Origin: Nematostella vectensis
Lineage: Eukaryota > Cnidaria > Anthozoa > Actiniaria > Edwardsiidae
Direction: 5' to 3'
Assembly (NCBI RefSeq): GCF_932526225.1
Contig: NC_064041.1
Location: 7,399,042-7,463,041, forward strand
Length of the DNA stretch: 64,000 nucleotides
The position numbers and the translations under genes were made by a program. This document shows, one piece after another, positions 47,563-59,269 of the stretch. The notes below the pieces were generated by a model. It was given only the letters and a program-made list of their open reading frames with translations. It had not been told where the DNA came from and searched no databases. How positions within the stretch are numbered: the first letter of the stretch is position 1; each line of letters begins with the position of its first letter.

Positions 47563-47634
47563 CACGGTGGGAAGGTCGAGAGCACTGAATACATGCATGC
47601 GTTGCACGAAAGTGGGTTTGGCCAACCATCGGGG

Positions 47635-48512
47635 CTAAAGTTCCATCCGTAGCAATACTCCGACCTCGGATGATGGGGGGTTTCGCTTGTCGAAGGGACG
47701 TGAAAAGCCGGTATTCACTGGCTTTAACGCCACAGCCGCGTCGAAGTACTGCGCACTGAGGTCATCGAGATTCGACCCCCAAGGAAAGTTTTCTCGACGC
47801 CGGGTCGCTCGATAATCCTGGTCAAAAGCCAGGATAGCCCTTGTTTGGAATCGGGTCCCCTTGACTGCGAGAAACTTGAGGTAGGATAGATAGTTGCGAG
47901 CCTCGATTATGGAGCCTTGATAATGGCCTAACATCGATTCCAGAATTTTAATGTTCGCTAACATAAATTGTGGGAATGTTAACTGAAGTGGCTTCAGTTG
48001 TTTGCCATCGGCGCCAAAGATCAAATCTGACGGGAGCAATGGTTTACCTTCAGCCTTGTCGTCGGGAGTCGTAGAGGAAGAACCAGCGGCGAGTGGACCA
48101 AGGGGTGCCTTCTCTAAGTCCTTCGCATTGAACAAGGCCTCAATTGTTGCTAACGCACCCTCTAAAAGAGGGGGATTGTCCCTCGATGAGGACGCGACGG
48201 GACTACGAGTTCCTAATTCCTTCTCTGTGTGTCCTGGGTTCCCAGCCTTCTGTATAACCTTGGCGATGACTCGCCCAGGGTAATCTTGTGTCCTACAGAG
48301 AGTCCAAGATCAGAGATGTCTCTTTCTGTCATACCGGTGAGAATGTCCACGGAAGAGACATCATTTGAGGCCAGCACGTCCAACAGCGTGTCTGGAAGTT
48401 CATTTTCTGCCACGAACGAGAACAACCAAGAAGAAGAAAAGCCTTGTTTCTTGCCTTCGCGCGCTGTTTTTGAAACATACAACAAAACGATATTTTCTAT
48501 TTTCGCATACAA
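47635..48512 (-). pseudogene. SAM-like and gag-like ORFs of the DIRS-like element
   Basis: 48512-48213 includes LPDTLLDVLASNDVSSVDIL then TGMTERDISDLGLSVGHKI, a sterile-alpha-motif-like helical pattern. A frame change then leads into the 48135-47635 ORF, whose LTFPQFMLANIKILESMLGH and WGSNLDDLSAQYFDAA segments resemble DIRS-type gag. The two were probably one reading frame originally. The stop before 47635 sits just ahead of a short Cys/His piece (HACIQCSRPSH) that runs into the 29-bp array. Confidence 0.65.
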
Positions 48513-48549
48513 TTTTCGACTTTTAAATTATTCTTCGCTTCATTGTGGG

Positions 48550-49780
48550 TAGCACTGCAATAGAAAACAATTCGCCAATATTTTGTGGTCTCTGAATTTT
48601 AACGGATTTAAGGAAAATATGTTGTTTGAGATTTTCCCGCCAAAACTTGGAATAATTCACTCGATTCAATCTCCTTTCGCGCGGCCAGGAAAATTTTCAA
48701 AGATCTATAGAAAATTCAAATGTCAATCAAATTCAATTCCCTTTTCAGAATTTGAAAGTTTATTTATGCTTTGTTTTGGCTAGATTGATATAAGTTAAAG
48801 GTTATAAGAACGTTAAGTCTTTTTCAGTTTGCTCTCATTATGACTGAAAGTGCAATGTAAAAGGCGCGGACGGCCTGGCAGTAGGCCTGAAGAGGACGTG
48901 AAAAAGCATGAAATGCCGTCCTGAACAGGACGCGACGTCGGCAATAAAAGCGCAGGCCTCGAAATATTGGAGGGGCACAATACAGAAACTTTACGAAAAT
49001 ATTAGGGGGGGGGGCACAGCCACGCCCCTACTGGTCATTTCCTTATAATTTTTGAAAATATTGGGGGGGCTCTAGCCTGGTCCAAGTCGTCATTCCCACT
49101 AGACTACGTACGCCAAGTGTAGCCTGCTTGGCAACCGCTCTGAGTGTCACGCACGCACGCCAGGTCACGTCAAGTGCAAAACTCCGCAAATATCAAAAAG
49201 GCAGAGCCGCAGACAGATCAACTCCGATCAACCCTGATCATTTTTTAGTTGAAAAGAATGTCCAATCTGTCCATACGAGGCAATAACGGCGAACTGCTAG
49301 GGGTTTTTTTTACACCAGCAACGACAAAAAGAGTTTGAGAATAACATTCGAAAAACAGCAGAAACCATAAAACGTTGTTAGCTTTAAAACCTTTAGAAAA
49401 GATTGAAAATTTTGTCGTGTTTGCGCAATTGTATAATTATTTCGATCCTTTTTTTGTTTTCCTTATTGTTATGGAGCTCTGCCCTCGACGAAGTCAACTA
49501 GACTTAAGGGTCTTTGCTTAAAGAATGTCGAGCAACCACTCCTTTCTTATTGTTTATCACTAAAAATACAACGGTTTATTTGCAAGGAAACTTCAGAACA
49601 AGAGTCTACGAATGAAGTCTGGTACGTTATTGACTATAATCGATTGAGAACATTATAATTATTGCTCGCTTGAATTTGCTTGCTTTGTGTGACTTGATTG
49701 AGCGGGAACTTAAATGGCGGCGTGTTTAGCCTTCTAACACAGTCCCCAATAGTGCGGCCGCATAAAAAATGTTCTTTGTC
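48550..49780. other. Intergenic DNA with two dispersed repeats
   Basis: About 48980-49075 is a G-rich repeat copy (GGGGCACAGCCACGCCCCTA then CTGGTCATTTCCTTATAATT) shared with 63640-63790 and, inverted, 4685-4800. About 49495-49735 is the third copy of the repeat at 8700-9115. No gene is seen. Confidence 0.55.
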
Positions 49781-49782
49781 AA

Positions 49783-52700
49783 TCACTTCTTGCAGGGGAA
49801 TATATTCTTCCATACCCTAACTGCGGTTTTTCTTAAGTCCTTAGTCAGCATTGTAACCAAAACTGGGTTAATCAACACGTTTAGCAGCTCCATCATAAGT
49901 GTCGCTGCCTTGAGTTTCATCCCCGCTCTTCTTAGCCTTTTACACATTGAAGTGAACGAGCAGCCAACATTTACCAATGCTAGCGCGTAACACAAGACAA
50001 ACACTACCAGAAGACTTAGTAGGAGGATTGTGTTACTGCGTGACCGACCACGTGACCCTTCAATCCTTTCTCCAACCGTAAGTTCTCTAGCGCATTCATG
50101 CGCATGCTCGCTTGGGTGAGGTAATTTTAGTTTTTGAAATGCAATTACGCCACGTTTTTTTTCGCTATTATCATTTGCTTGTGTTGTATTATTTTCTCTA
50201 AAGTCAACATCAACAAAAACGTCCTCATTGCTGAGAGTTTTTATAACAGCGTTGGGATCACATTCTGTGGTGTTTATTTTGTTGACATTCGAATTGTTGC
50301 AAACTCGAATTTGCATTTGCACGCTGCTCTGGTCCTCAATGCCCCTTGTGAATAAAAATGGCTGTCTTAGAGATGTTTTCTTCCTTTCCATATAAGAAGA
50401 GGGTTTCTTAGAGAGATTACCACCTTCAAGGTGAAGATGGTCAGCCATTTTTTCTACTATTTTTGTTTGTGAAGACTTTATCGCGCTCGAGTCACTTTTT
50501 CGATGATTATCATTATCACCACTACCACCGTCACCATCACTAACGCCATTACCATCGTCATCATGATTGTTATCACCATTGCTATCAGCACCGCCACCAC
50601 CATCATTGTCATCTTCATCTTTACCACCTCCATTACCATTATTATTACCACCATCACCATCATAATTACCAACACCTACGCCATTATCATCATCATAATT
50701 ACCAACACCTACGCCATTATTATCATCATAATTACCAACACCTACGTCATTATCATCATCATAATTACCAACACCTACGCCATTATCATCATCATAATTA
50801 CCAACACCTACGCCATTATCATCATCATAATTACCAACACCTACGCCATTATCATCATCATAATTACCAACACCTACGCCATTATCATCATCATAATTAC
50901 CATTGTCATCATCATGATCATCGTCACTACCGCCATCATCAATATAGTAATCGGTACCACCACCGCCATCATCATCATAATTCTCATCACCATTATCATC
51001 ATCATTACCACTGCCATCATCAGTATAATCATCGCCATCGACACCTCGACTATCATCGTTATCATCATCTTCAACTTCTTTTATCGCCTTTTTCTTCAAG
51101 ATGTGGGTATCATTTCTTTTGTTTGCAATGGAATGGGACAGCTGTTGAATGCTCTTCAAGTCTTTATCAAGCATCTCAGTTGGCTGTGACGTTTCAACAG
51201 AAGACCGTAATGATTGCTCATCCTCAACAAATTCCGTATTAATCCTGGCATGGGAATATCGCTCTACAGATAATCTTGCAAGCACCACCATTTGCTTTTT
51301 AATTTCCTGTCGGTGAGATCTAACAATATAGGTCACGTGAACGATGACAAACAATAGAAATACGAAGGGGGCCGCCTCGAACGTGAAGTGCAGGAAGATG
51401 AAGTACCCTTCCTCGGCGTCCTTGCTGCCAATGGCCAGCGGTAATAGACTCAAGAACATGGGCAGAATCCAGGAAAAGGCAATCATGAGAAGTTCTCGAC
51501 GAGTGTTTATCAGGCGACCGTATCTAAGCACAGGAAAAATAAGTTAGATAGAGCCTAGGCAGTAATCGATATCCGACCGCAGGTTGGCCTAGGGCCCCTC
51601 CCCCCAGCCACCTGAGAGCAGCCAAAAATACAATAAATGTATGAGAAATTATCTAAAAATACAGGAGGCAATGCCTTGAAAGGGCCTTTTGGTCCTCCTC
51701 TTGTTTAAAGATTTCAAAATATGCTTACAGCTAAGCAAACGCCGTCTGTGTTTCCGTGTTAAGAAGAGGGTTTTCTGGTATCGTATACGAATGATTTTCC
51801 TCCAAAGGGTGCCCTGCAAATGTCTTTAACAGATGAGTCTTGTAAATATTGATGGAAAACTACTCTCCAGCGCAGATCGTCGTTAAAGGTTTTCATGCTT
51901 TGAGAGGCTCACGTGATCATGCCGAGAGAAGAGTTTAGCAATATACTTTATGTAGTGATATTTTAGGAACTCGACATCGTGTGAAATTTAAGAATGGTTA
52001 TGACATCCACGAAGTACGAGGGTTGTCCAACACTGTCTCACATTGGCCATTTCGAAATGGCCATTTGTCAAGCACTAGTGGCAATGGCCATATGGTAAAA
52101 TAACACTGTGGCATAGAACTTAAGGGGAGGGGTGGTCCTATAGACCCATATTTAGCATATATACTGTCTATTCAGAATTAGAAGAACCAAGGCTTTAGGA
52201 ATAGGGCTAATACAATCGTGGATATGGTGAGGGTGGTCCAACATACATATAGCAGACGGTCAACACTACAAGTACCATGGCCAAGTCATAGGGCTATGTG
52301 GCAAATGGTGGATATGGTGGAAAGTAGGGGGGGGTGGTGGTCAACCATACATATAGCAGACAGTTTACACCGCAAGTACCATGGCCAAGGAATAGGGCTA
52401 TGTGGCAAATGGTGGATATGGTGGAAAGTAAGGGGGAGGGGTGGACCACCATACATAGCAGACAAGACGACACATAGCACTGCAAGTAGCATGGCCAAGG
52501 AATAGGGCTATGTGGCAAATGGTGGATATGGTGGAAAGTAAGGGGGAGGGGTGGACCACCATACATAGCAGACAAGACGACACATAGCACTGCAAGTAGC
52601 ATGGCCAAGGGATAGGAGTATGTGGCAAATGGTGGATAATATGGTGAAAAGTAATGGGGAGGGGTGGACCACCATACATAGCAGACAAGACGACACATAG

Positions 52701-55700
52701 CACTGCAAGTAGCATGGCCAAGGGATAGGAGTATGTGGCAAATGGTGGATATGGTGAAAAGTAATGGGGAGGGGTGGACCACCATACATAGCAGACAAGA
52801 CGACACATAGCACTGCAAGTAGCATGGCCAAGGGATAGGAGTATGTGGCAAATGGTGGTTATGGTGAAAAGTAAGGGGGAGGGGTGGACCACCATACCTA
52901 TAGCAGGCAGTCAACACTGCAAGTACCATGACCAAGCCATAGGGCTATGTGGCAAATGGTGGATATGGTGGATATGGTGAAAAGTAAGGGGGAGGGGTGG
53001 TCCACCATACCTATAGCAGACACATAGCACTGCAAGTTGCATGTTCAAGGCATAGGGCTATGTGGCAAATGGTGGGTATGGTGGATTAGGTGAAAAGTAA
53101 GGGGGAGGGGTGGTCCACCATACATATAGCAGACACATAGCATTGCAAGTACCATGGCCAAGGGATAGGGTTATGTGGCAAATGGTGGATATGGTGAAAA
53201 GTAAGGGGGAGGGGTGGTCCACCATACATATAACAGACACATAGCACTGCAAGTACCATGGCCAAGGGATAGGGCTATGTGGCAAATGGTGGATATGGTG
53301 GATATGCTGAAAAGTAAGGGGGAGGGGTGGTCCACCATACATATAGCAGACACATAGCACTGCAAGTAAAATGGCCAAGGGATAGGGCTCTGTGGCAAAT
53401 AGTGGATATGGTGGAAATGGTGGATATGGTGTAAAGCAAGGGGGAGGTGTGGTTCACCGTACATACAAGATGACACATAGCACTGCAAGTACCATGGCCA
53501 AGGCATAGGGCTTTGTGGCAAATGGATGCCCAATGATACCAATCAAAATGCTTCGTTTTGGCAAGTACGGCATCGCCCACTGGTTCCGTCTCGTAGGCCT
53601 TAGGCCTACTCGACCGCTGCGCAGACTGCTTTTTATAGTCTCAAATGGAAATGATAATAATGACACAAGGTAACATTTATAAGAAAATTAAACATTTGAC
53701 AGGGATAAGATATTTCCTTTATATTTACCATGAGGTTATACAGTATTGAGTAAATGTTCTCAGCTAATAATTCTATCCAATGTCTCTAATAGACAATAAC
53801 GAGTGACTTTCTATGTTTAACCACACTGACCACTGCTACAGATTTTTGGGCTTACATTAGTCATGGCCATGTCCTGATAACAATGGAGCTATACCTTTTA
53901 TTGCATTTGCACTATTAGTCATAGTCCACTTTCTTGCTTGGAGTGCTAGACAGTAATCTATAGGTCTGTAGAACAATGATACATGCTTATACTTATATTT
54001 TCTAAACTCAACTGGAATAGAGACAGTCATTTTGGAGTAATCTGTTACAGCCAGCAATTGTCAATTAAATACGGCACACCAATTTATACCGATCGAAAGG
54101 CTTCGTTTTTGCAAGTATGGCTTCGCCACTGGTTTCATCTTTCAAAAAGACTTGAATTTCTATCCCCCGAGGCAAGAGATGCTGTAGGTATTTTTAACTA
54201 TCCTAAGCCGCATCCCAGGAACTCTCAACACTCCATAACTTAAAACAAGCAAAAATTAGAGGCCTATGCTAGCGAGGAAGAGAACATGCAAACAAGATGA
54301 AAATGTAGCTATTTTTGCATATAAAAACTTTCCCCCTAGATCTATTGCCACTGTTTCAACGAGAACTTTATTTTACCTGGTGCTCTTTCGATGTCGTCAA
54401 CTTCTGATTTTAGAAATTATCCAATTGTTTTAGTAAACTTTCAGGCGTAACTTTCTTCTGGTCGATTTTCTCAGCCTGGTCGTACGACGATTTGGGGACC
54501 CGGCGGTCTTTGCGGCCGCTCCCAAAGATTCTTACCGCTGATTAATTACTCGCGGCCGAAGTCTTCAAACCTAGGATTCATCTACGCATACATTCTGGCC
54601 TCTGCCACACATAATGTGTTTGGGCTAAGAAACTGCTATGTAGAAGTAGGTGGCCCTGGGATAAATTAAAGCAAATTTAAAAATTTTAAATCTAAATGAC
54701 TTTTTCACACGAAAAAGCGTCTATAAGAATTTACGTATTTCTCGCTCTCGTGTATGCGAGTTTCAATTTTAATAAAAATACAAAAGCCCTTGCCGAAAAC
54801 ATTATTTTCGGTTTCCGTCATTTCGGTTATTTCCGCCTTTTTGTTCCCCTTGACCTAGCTTATATAACACCATGAATGTGAAAAATACTAGAATACTTGC
54901 GAACAAAAATGTTTTTAAAAAGTATTTGAATACTTCGGACTCGGGTTTCCTCCATTTAGGTAGTTTCCGCCGTTTTGTTGGCCGCGACTCTGGTATTTCC
55001 TAGTTATTGTTCTAGGCGACAGGAGCAAAAAATGGCAAAATTTAAATTATAAGGTTGTGTTAGCTTACATTTTGTTTATATTTTGCCTAGAGGTTCCTTG
55101 CATAATATAAACAAAATAAGCTTTAGTATTTTTTTGGTATATGATCCGTTCCTGAGTTATGATTGAGCAAAGTTGCCATTGATCATGAAAAAAGTAGCAA
55201 TTTTGCCCCAATTGGGCAATTTCAGACAAATCGAGAGTCTTACAATTTGCAATATCTCAAGAACAGATTATCTACCAAAAAATGCTAAAGCTTATTTTCT
55301 TTTATATTACACAAGGAATATCTATTCAAAAAACCAAGCGAATATAAGCTAACACGACCTTAAGATTTGATCGTTGCCATTTTTTGCCCCTTAGGCAAGT
55401 TTACGAGCCGTCACACCTATTCCGGGAAATATTTATGATCCAAACTATCGTGTTACCATTATTGCCTTATTAGAAGAGCCTTCTTTTTCTTTTTTCTACT
55501 AAACTACGATTTCCATTAGTACATAAGGACGGTTTGAAAAAAAAATAATAAAAACTAAGCAGCGCCTTAATATGTTATATGTTGTGTCGTTTGAATCGCG
55601 AAACAGCATGGTTCAAAAGGACATTCTTAAAAAAAACGAGGCAACACAACAATATCATTTTCACTTGTCATTTCAAAAATTTTCACAAAGAAGGTTTGAA

Positions 55701-58700
55701 CAAAATGACATTCTTAAAAACGAGGTAAAACATCAATATTATTTGTTGTTCTATTCGCACGTCGAAACAGCACGATTAGAATAGGTTGTTTCCGCCTTTT
55801 TGTTCGCCGTGGCTTTTTAGTATTACCTTTCAAACCTTTATACTGTTCCATGCACTTTTACAAGCTATCGCACCTAGACAACTGACAAAAAAGTGACTGC
55901 TTGGGTTATCATTAACTACGATTTTCCTAGCGCATATAGACAGTGTATAGACGGTTTGAAAAAAAAGGCTTTCTTAGAAAAACGAGGCAACGCATGCATC
56001 AATAATATTTGTGGTTGTGAATTTCGCTCTCGAAACAGCACGGTTGAAAAGGGCATCCGTTAAAAGAACGAGGCACACAGCAATATCATAATCCTCTCGG
56101 AGACCTAGCGATGCTTCCAAAGGAATTTACCATTTTAGTAAGTTGCATGGGACTCAATGGGCTTAATTTATAAGATAAATCATTTGAGTGGGAAGATATA
56201 ACACAGTTTGTCTTAAAGGCGATATCATTAAATTCTATATTGATATTTTAGAAAATAAACAGGATATTAATTGAAAAGCCAGCTTCGGTTGACATTCTAA
56301 GGTGAGAACTTCTAACGAAATCCACCATAATCCACCATTTGTCATAGGTACTTAGAGTGCCGAGTATCTGCTAAGTATGGGGGACCACATTTCCCCCTTG
56401 CTTTTCACCATATCCACCATTTGCCACATAGCCCTATGCCTTGACCATGCAACTTGCAGTGCTAGGTGTCTGCTATGTATGGTGGACCACCCCTCCCCCT
56501 TACTTTTCACCATATCCACCATTTCCACCATATCCGCCATTTGCCACATAGCCCTATGCCTTGACCATGCAACTTGCAGTACTATGTGTCTGCTATGTAT
56601 GATAGACCACCCCACCCCCTAACTTTTTTCCATATCCACCATATCCACAATTTGTCACATAGCCCTATCCCTTGGCCATTTTACTTGCAGTGCTATGTGT
56701 CTGCTATGTATGGTGGACCACCCTTCCCCCTAACTTTTCACCATATCCACCATTTCCACCATTTGCCACATAGCCCTATGACTTGGCCATGGTACTTGTA
56801 GTGTTGACTGTCTGCTATATGTATGGTGGACCACCCCTCCCCCTTACTTTTCACCATATCCACCATTTCCACCATATCCGCCATTTGCCACATAGCACTA
56901 TGCCTTGGCCATGGTACTTGCAGTGTTGACTGTCTGCTATATGTATGGTGAACCACCCCTCCCCATTACTTTTCACCATATCCACCATTTGCCACATAAC
57001 CCTATGCCTTGGTCATGGTACTTGCAGTGTTGACTGTCTGCTATGTATGATAGACCACTCCACCCCCTAACTTTTTACCATATCCACCATATCCACCATT
57101 GGTCACATAGCCCTATTCCTTGACCGTGGTACAGTGTTGACTGTTTGCTATATGTATGGTGGACCACCCCTCCCTTTTACTTTTCATAACTGTTGCCATA
57201 GCTTTGTCCCTTAGCCCAGATACTTGCAGTGCTAAATGACTTTTATGTATTGATCTCCGTGTTATCAGATACTTGCAGTGCTATAAAAACTGTAATGTTA
57301 TTGATTTATAGGACCATCCCTCCCCCTGAAAGCCACATCCTACTGCATTATATTACCATTTGGCCTAGCGCTTGACAAATGGCCATTCCAAATGACAAAT
57401 GGCCAATGTGAGACAGTGTTGGACAGTATTGCGAAGTACTAGCCTAAAGTACTAAATTACTATGTCTCGAATGACAGAACTGAAAACCCGGGATTCCGCA
57501 TACATTTGAAGGTGAAGTTCTAGGTGTAAAGGTGTAATTCTAAGAGGTTTATTTTGCAATGCGAGTCTCGTATTTCGAAACGATCGATCAATTCGTGGAG
57601 CACGGGAGAAGAGAGGGTGGGAGGGTAGGCATAGGGATGGTCGACAAAGGAGGCTGCAAAGGAGCTTACTAAAAATACCTTCAACACCAAAAATTGCTAC
57701 CCTAAAAATTACCCCTAAAAATACCAAAAGGCAGATCCCATTGTATCCCATTCTATAACAAAACCTCGAATGACAAACTGCCATCAGGTCATGAAAAATT
57801 AGATAATCTAGCAAACGTAGCGCCTCTTTTTGCGAACCCCTAAACATACCATTTCTAATATAAAAACCTATTTTCTCTTTCAGATACCTTATAGAAAATA
57901 CCAGAGGCCCGACTTTGACCTCTAAAATTACGACTATCATCCATCCACCCTTTTTGCAACCTTGCCTATTTTATATATACAGGAGGTGACGGAAGAATTC
58001 TCAGCGGCTAAAACAGCTTAGAATGGCAATTGTATCAGCCGGATTTGTAACAATTTGTAACGGGATATGGAACAACAAAAGATTTAGCGAAATCCATAGG
58101 TTGTTACAAATCCGATTGGTTTTTGGTACAAATTCCGGTTGAGTAGTTTGTTACATATTCGGCTGATTTTTGTTACAAATCCGGTTGTTGTTACATATCC
58201 CATTGATTGTTACAAATTGAGCAGCAGCAGAGTTTAGTACACCGATTGTATACCGTCACCAGTCTTCTTTTTATTTATTTTGAAGTGAGAATATTTATCT
58301 TAACAAGATTTGTTCCCCATGCAAACTCCGTAATAGACCTTATCTTCACTCGTCGTGACGTGAGTCTGGGGTCTGGACTACCTGTGTATACCAAAGCGTT
58401 TGTTTTTGAGGATGATTTAGTTTTCGTGACCATTTCTCACATACCGATGTGGTTGATTGTTAATAGCTTTTCTTTTTGACTGCCTTTCTCTAGAAATAAC
58501 TAATCGATATATATGCTAATGAAGTTTCAATTCTCCACACTACTCTTTATTCAATCAGGGTTAAATTTGAAAGATCAAAATAATGAAAAAAACATTTGAC
58601 TTTTGTCAATCTCTAATACGTCCCTGCGGCTGGGGATGTATGTCGCTTATTCTGTTATTGCCTCGGCTCCCAGTAACTCTTATATGGAGGTTTTGTTGTT

Positions 58701-59269
58701 TATGGCAAGTATTTAGGTATTTTAGCCCCCGAGGGTGGAGTTCTTGATATAGAGATTTTATTTAATATGCATGCAAGTATTCGGTTTCAAGAGTCGTGTT
58801 CTTGATATTGAGGTTTTATTTTAATGCAAGTATTCGGCCTGGCGAGGGTATTGTTCGTGTTTGTATTGCATGCGTACATGCAGGTATAATTTAGGTATTA
58901 AAAGCCTCACCTGAAAGGGAACACAATATAGATGTATCTATCAACGATGAGCACCATCGCTGTAGCAATCGACGTGTTGAATAACGCACTGTACATCGGC
59001 AACTTAAAACGCCAATCACAGCCACCTAACTGCTGGCAAGCAAACAGTGACGGAAAGAATCCAATCCCCACGCACAAGTCAGCTATAGCCATGGAAACCG
59101 CAAACCAATAATGGGTGATCCCAAGGCGCGAGCGTTTTACGAGGAAGATGAAGAAGACATTGACGAAGACTGTGAGAACCGTTATCAGCCAAAGCACGAT
59201 GACTACTTGGAGAGGGAAGGGAATGGAAACGTGGATGGGTAGATCGTGAGTTCTGGATTTGTTTGTCAT
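49783..59269 (-). CDS. Rhodopsin-class (class A) GPCR, 699 aa, two exons
   Basis: Exon 1 is 59269-58911 and exon 2 is 51523-49783, joined AG/A to give DRYIYIVFPFRYGRL across the 7.4-kb intron. Exon 1 holds TM1-TM3: IVLWLITVLTVFVNVFFIFL, a MAIADLCVG TM2 core, the extracellular Cys before TM3 (GGCDW) and the DRY motif. Exon 2 holds TM4 (IAFSWILPMFLSLLPLA), TM5 (FVFLLFVIVHVTYIV), TM6 (ILLLSLLVVFVLCYALA) and TM7 (LLNVLINPVLV). TM7 has NP but no Tyr in the NPxxY position. The third intracellular loop is about 425 residues, with an 11-residue repeat and Asp/Asn/Gly-rich tracts. The ligand is unknown; the core is amine/adenosine/melatonin-like, but I cannot place it. The short N-terminus has no signal peptide. 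Confidence 0.85.
50660..50905 (-). repeat. Coding 33-bp minisatellite in the third intracellular loop of the GPCR
   Basis: About seven to eight copies of an 11-residue unit NYDDDNGVGVG. Flanking sequence is Asp/Gly/Asn-rich from about 50500 to 51070. The unit keeps the frame. The antisense poly-Ile/Thr ORF over this block is an artefact. Confidence 0.92.
52215..53525. repeat. Left arm array of the foldback element, about 105-130-bp units
   Basis: About 12 copies of a unit containing ATGTGGCAAATGGTGGATAT, AAAAGTAAGGGGGAGGGGTG and GGACCACCATACATA. Unit length varies through extra GGTGGATATGGT blocks. Long minus-strand ORFs rich in His/Pro/Cys are artefacts. Confidence 0.9.
53526..56300. other. 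Centre of the foldback element
   Basis: No transposase-like ORF. It contains a diverged direct repeat (about 53530-53590 and 54080-54140, sharing GCTTCGTTTT and GCAAGTA). A long imperfect palindrome lies at 55024-55391. A motif with AAACAGCA(T/C)GGTT followed by ACATTCTTAAAAA-like sequence and AACGAGGCAAC recurs at about 55600, 55970 and 56035. Confidence 0.6.
55024..55391. repeat. Imperfect palindrome, about 150-bp arms, inside the foldback element
   Basis: The left arm (GCAAAAAATGGCA, then AAGGTTGTGTTAGCTTA, then ATAAGCTTTAGTATTTTTT) is matched in reverse complement by the right arm (AAAAAATGCTAAAGCTTAT, then TAAGCTAACACGACCTTA, then TGCCATTTTTTGC). The centre is near 55207. Confidence 0.85.
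56310..57185. repeat. Right arm array of the foldback element, inverted relative to the left arm
   Basis: About eight copies of the reverse complement of the left-arm unit (CATATCCACCATTTGCCACA, ACTTGCAGTGCTATGTGTCT, GGACCACCCCTCCCCCTTAC). Confidence 0.9.
57440..58906. other. Rest of the GPCR intron
   Basis: No exon was recognised. It includes a 175-bp palindromic repeat at 58043-58217. A 162-codon minus-strand ORF at 57452-57940 resembles nothing I know and has mixed composition. Confidence 0.4.
58043..58217. mobile_element. Palindromic repeat rich in TTGTTACAAATCCGG motifs
   Basis: The left end ATTTGTAACAATTTGTAACG and the right end ATTGTTACAAAT are inverted. Between them GTTACAAATCC/GTTACATAT motifs recur in both orientations at short spacing. 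It is a probable MITE in the GPCR intron. Confidence 0.65.

Larger units (their letters stand above)
43935..48512 (-). mobile_element. DIRS-like tyrosine-recombinase retrotransposon, internally deleted
   Basis: In minus-strand order: an N-terminal ORF with a SAM-like segment (48512-48213), a gag-like ORF (48135-47635), a 29-bp array (47562-46102), the start of an RT ORF (46082 to about 45620, KKDSGKFRPITDCSRPHG), an RNase H region (about 45590-45060, YFQTDASLLGFGAVC and HLPGHINCSADRLSRL) and a tyrosine recombinase (44766-43935). RT, RNase H and a tyrosine recombinase together in this order is the hallmark of DIRS-group elements. The copy is not functional: the RT core is missing and the recombinase is frameshifted. 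Terminal repeats were not found, so the outer limits are those of the ORFs. Confidence 0.82.
52018..57431. mobile_element. hAT-like foldback element, 5.4 kb, in the GPCR intron
   Basis: An 8-bp duplication CGAAGTAC flanks the element (52010-52017 and 57432-57439). The ends share a 27-bp identical inverted segment (52024-52050 and 57399-57425, containing GTCCAACACTGTCTCACATT). The left tip GAGGGTTGTCC is one base from the hAT-style CAGGGTTGTCC. Inside each end lies a tandem array in inverted orientation, so the element forms a long stem. The roughly 2.8-kb centre has no transposase ORF, so it is non-autonomous. Confidence 0.82.

Noticed and set aside
46112-47629. Minus-strand ORFs of 505, 474 and 309 codons in the 29-bp array as genes
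   Set aside because: They are the three frames of one stop-free tandem repeat; no start context, splice sites or domain supports coding.
50503-51189. Plus-strand 228-codon Ile/Thr-rich ORF
   Set aside because: Antisense shadow of the Asp/Asn-rich GPCR loop; the minus strand carries the receptor domains.
52294-53542. Minus-strand Cys/His/Pro-rich ORFs in the foldback left arm
   Set aside because: Periodic products of the tandem unit, with equivalents in several frames.
57452-57940. 162-codon minus ORF
   Set aside because: No recognisable motif, no splice or promoter context, and it directly abuts the transposon; probably chance.
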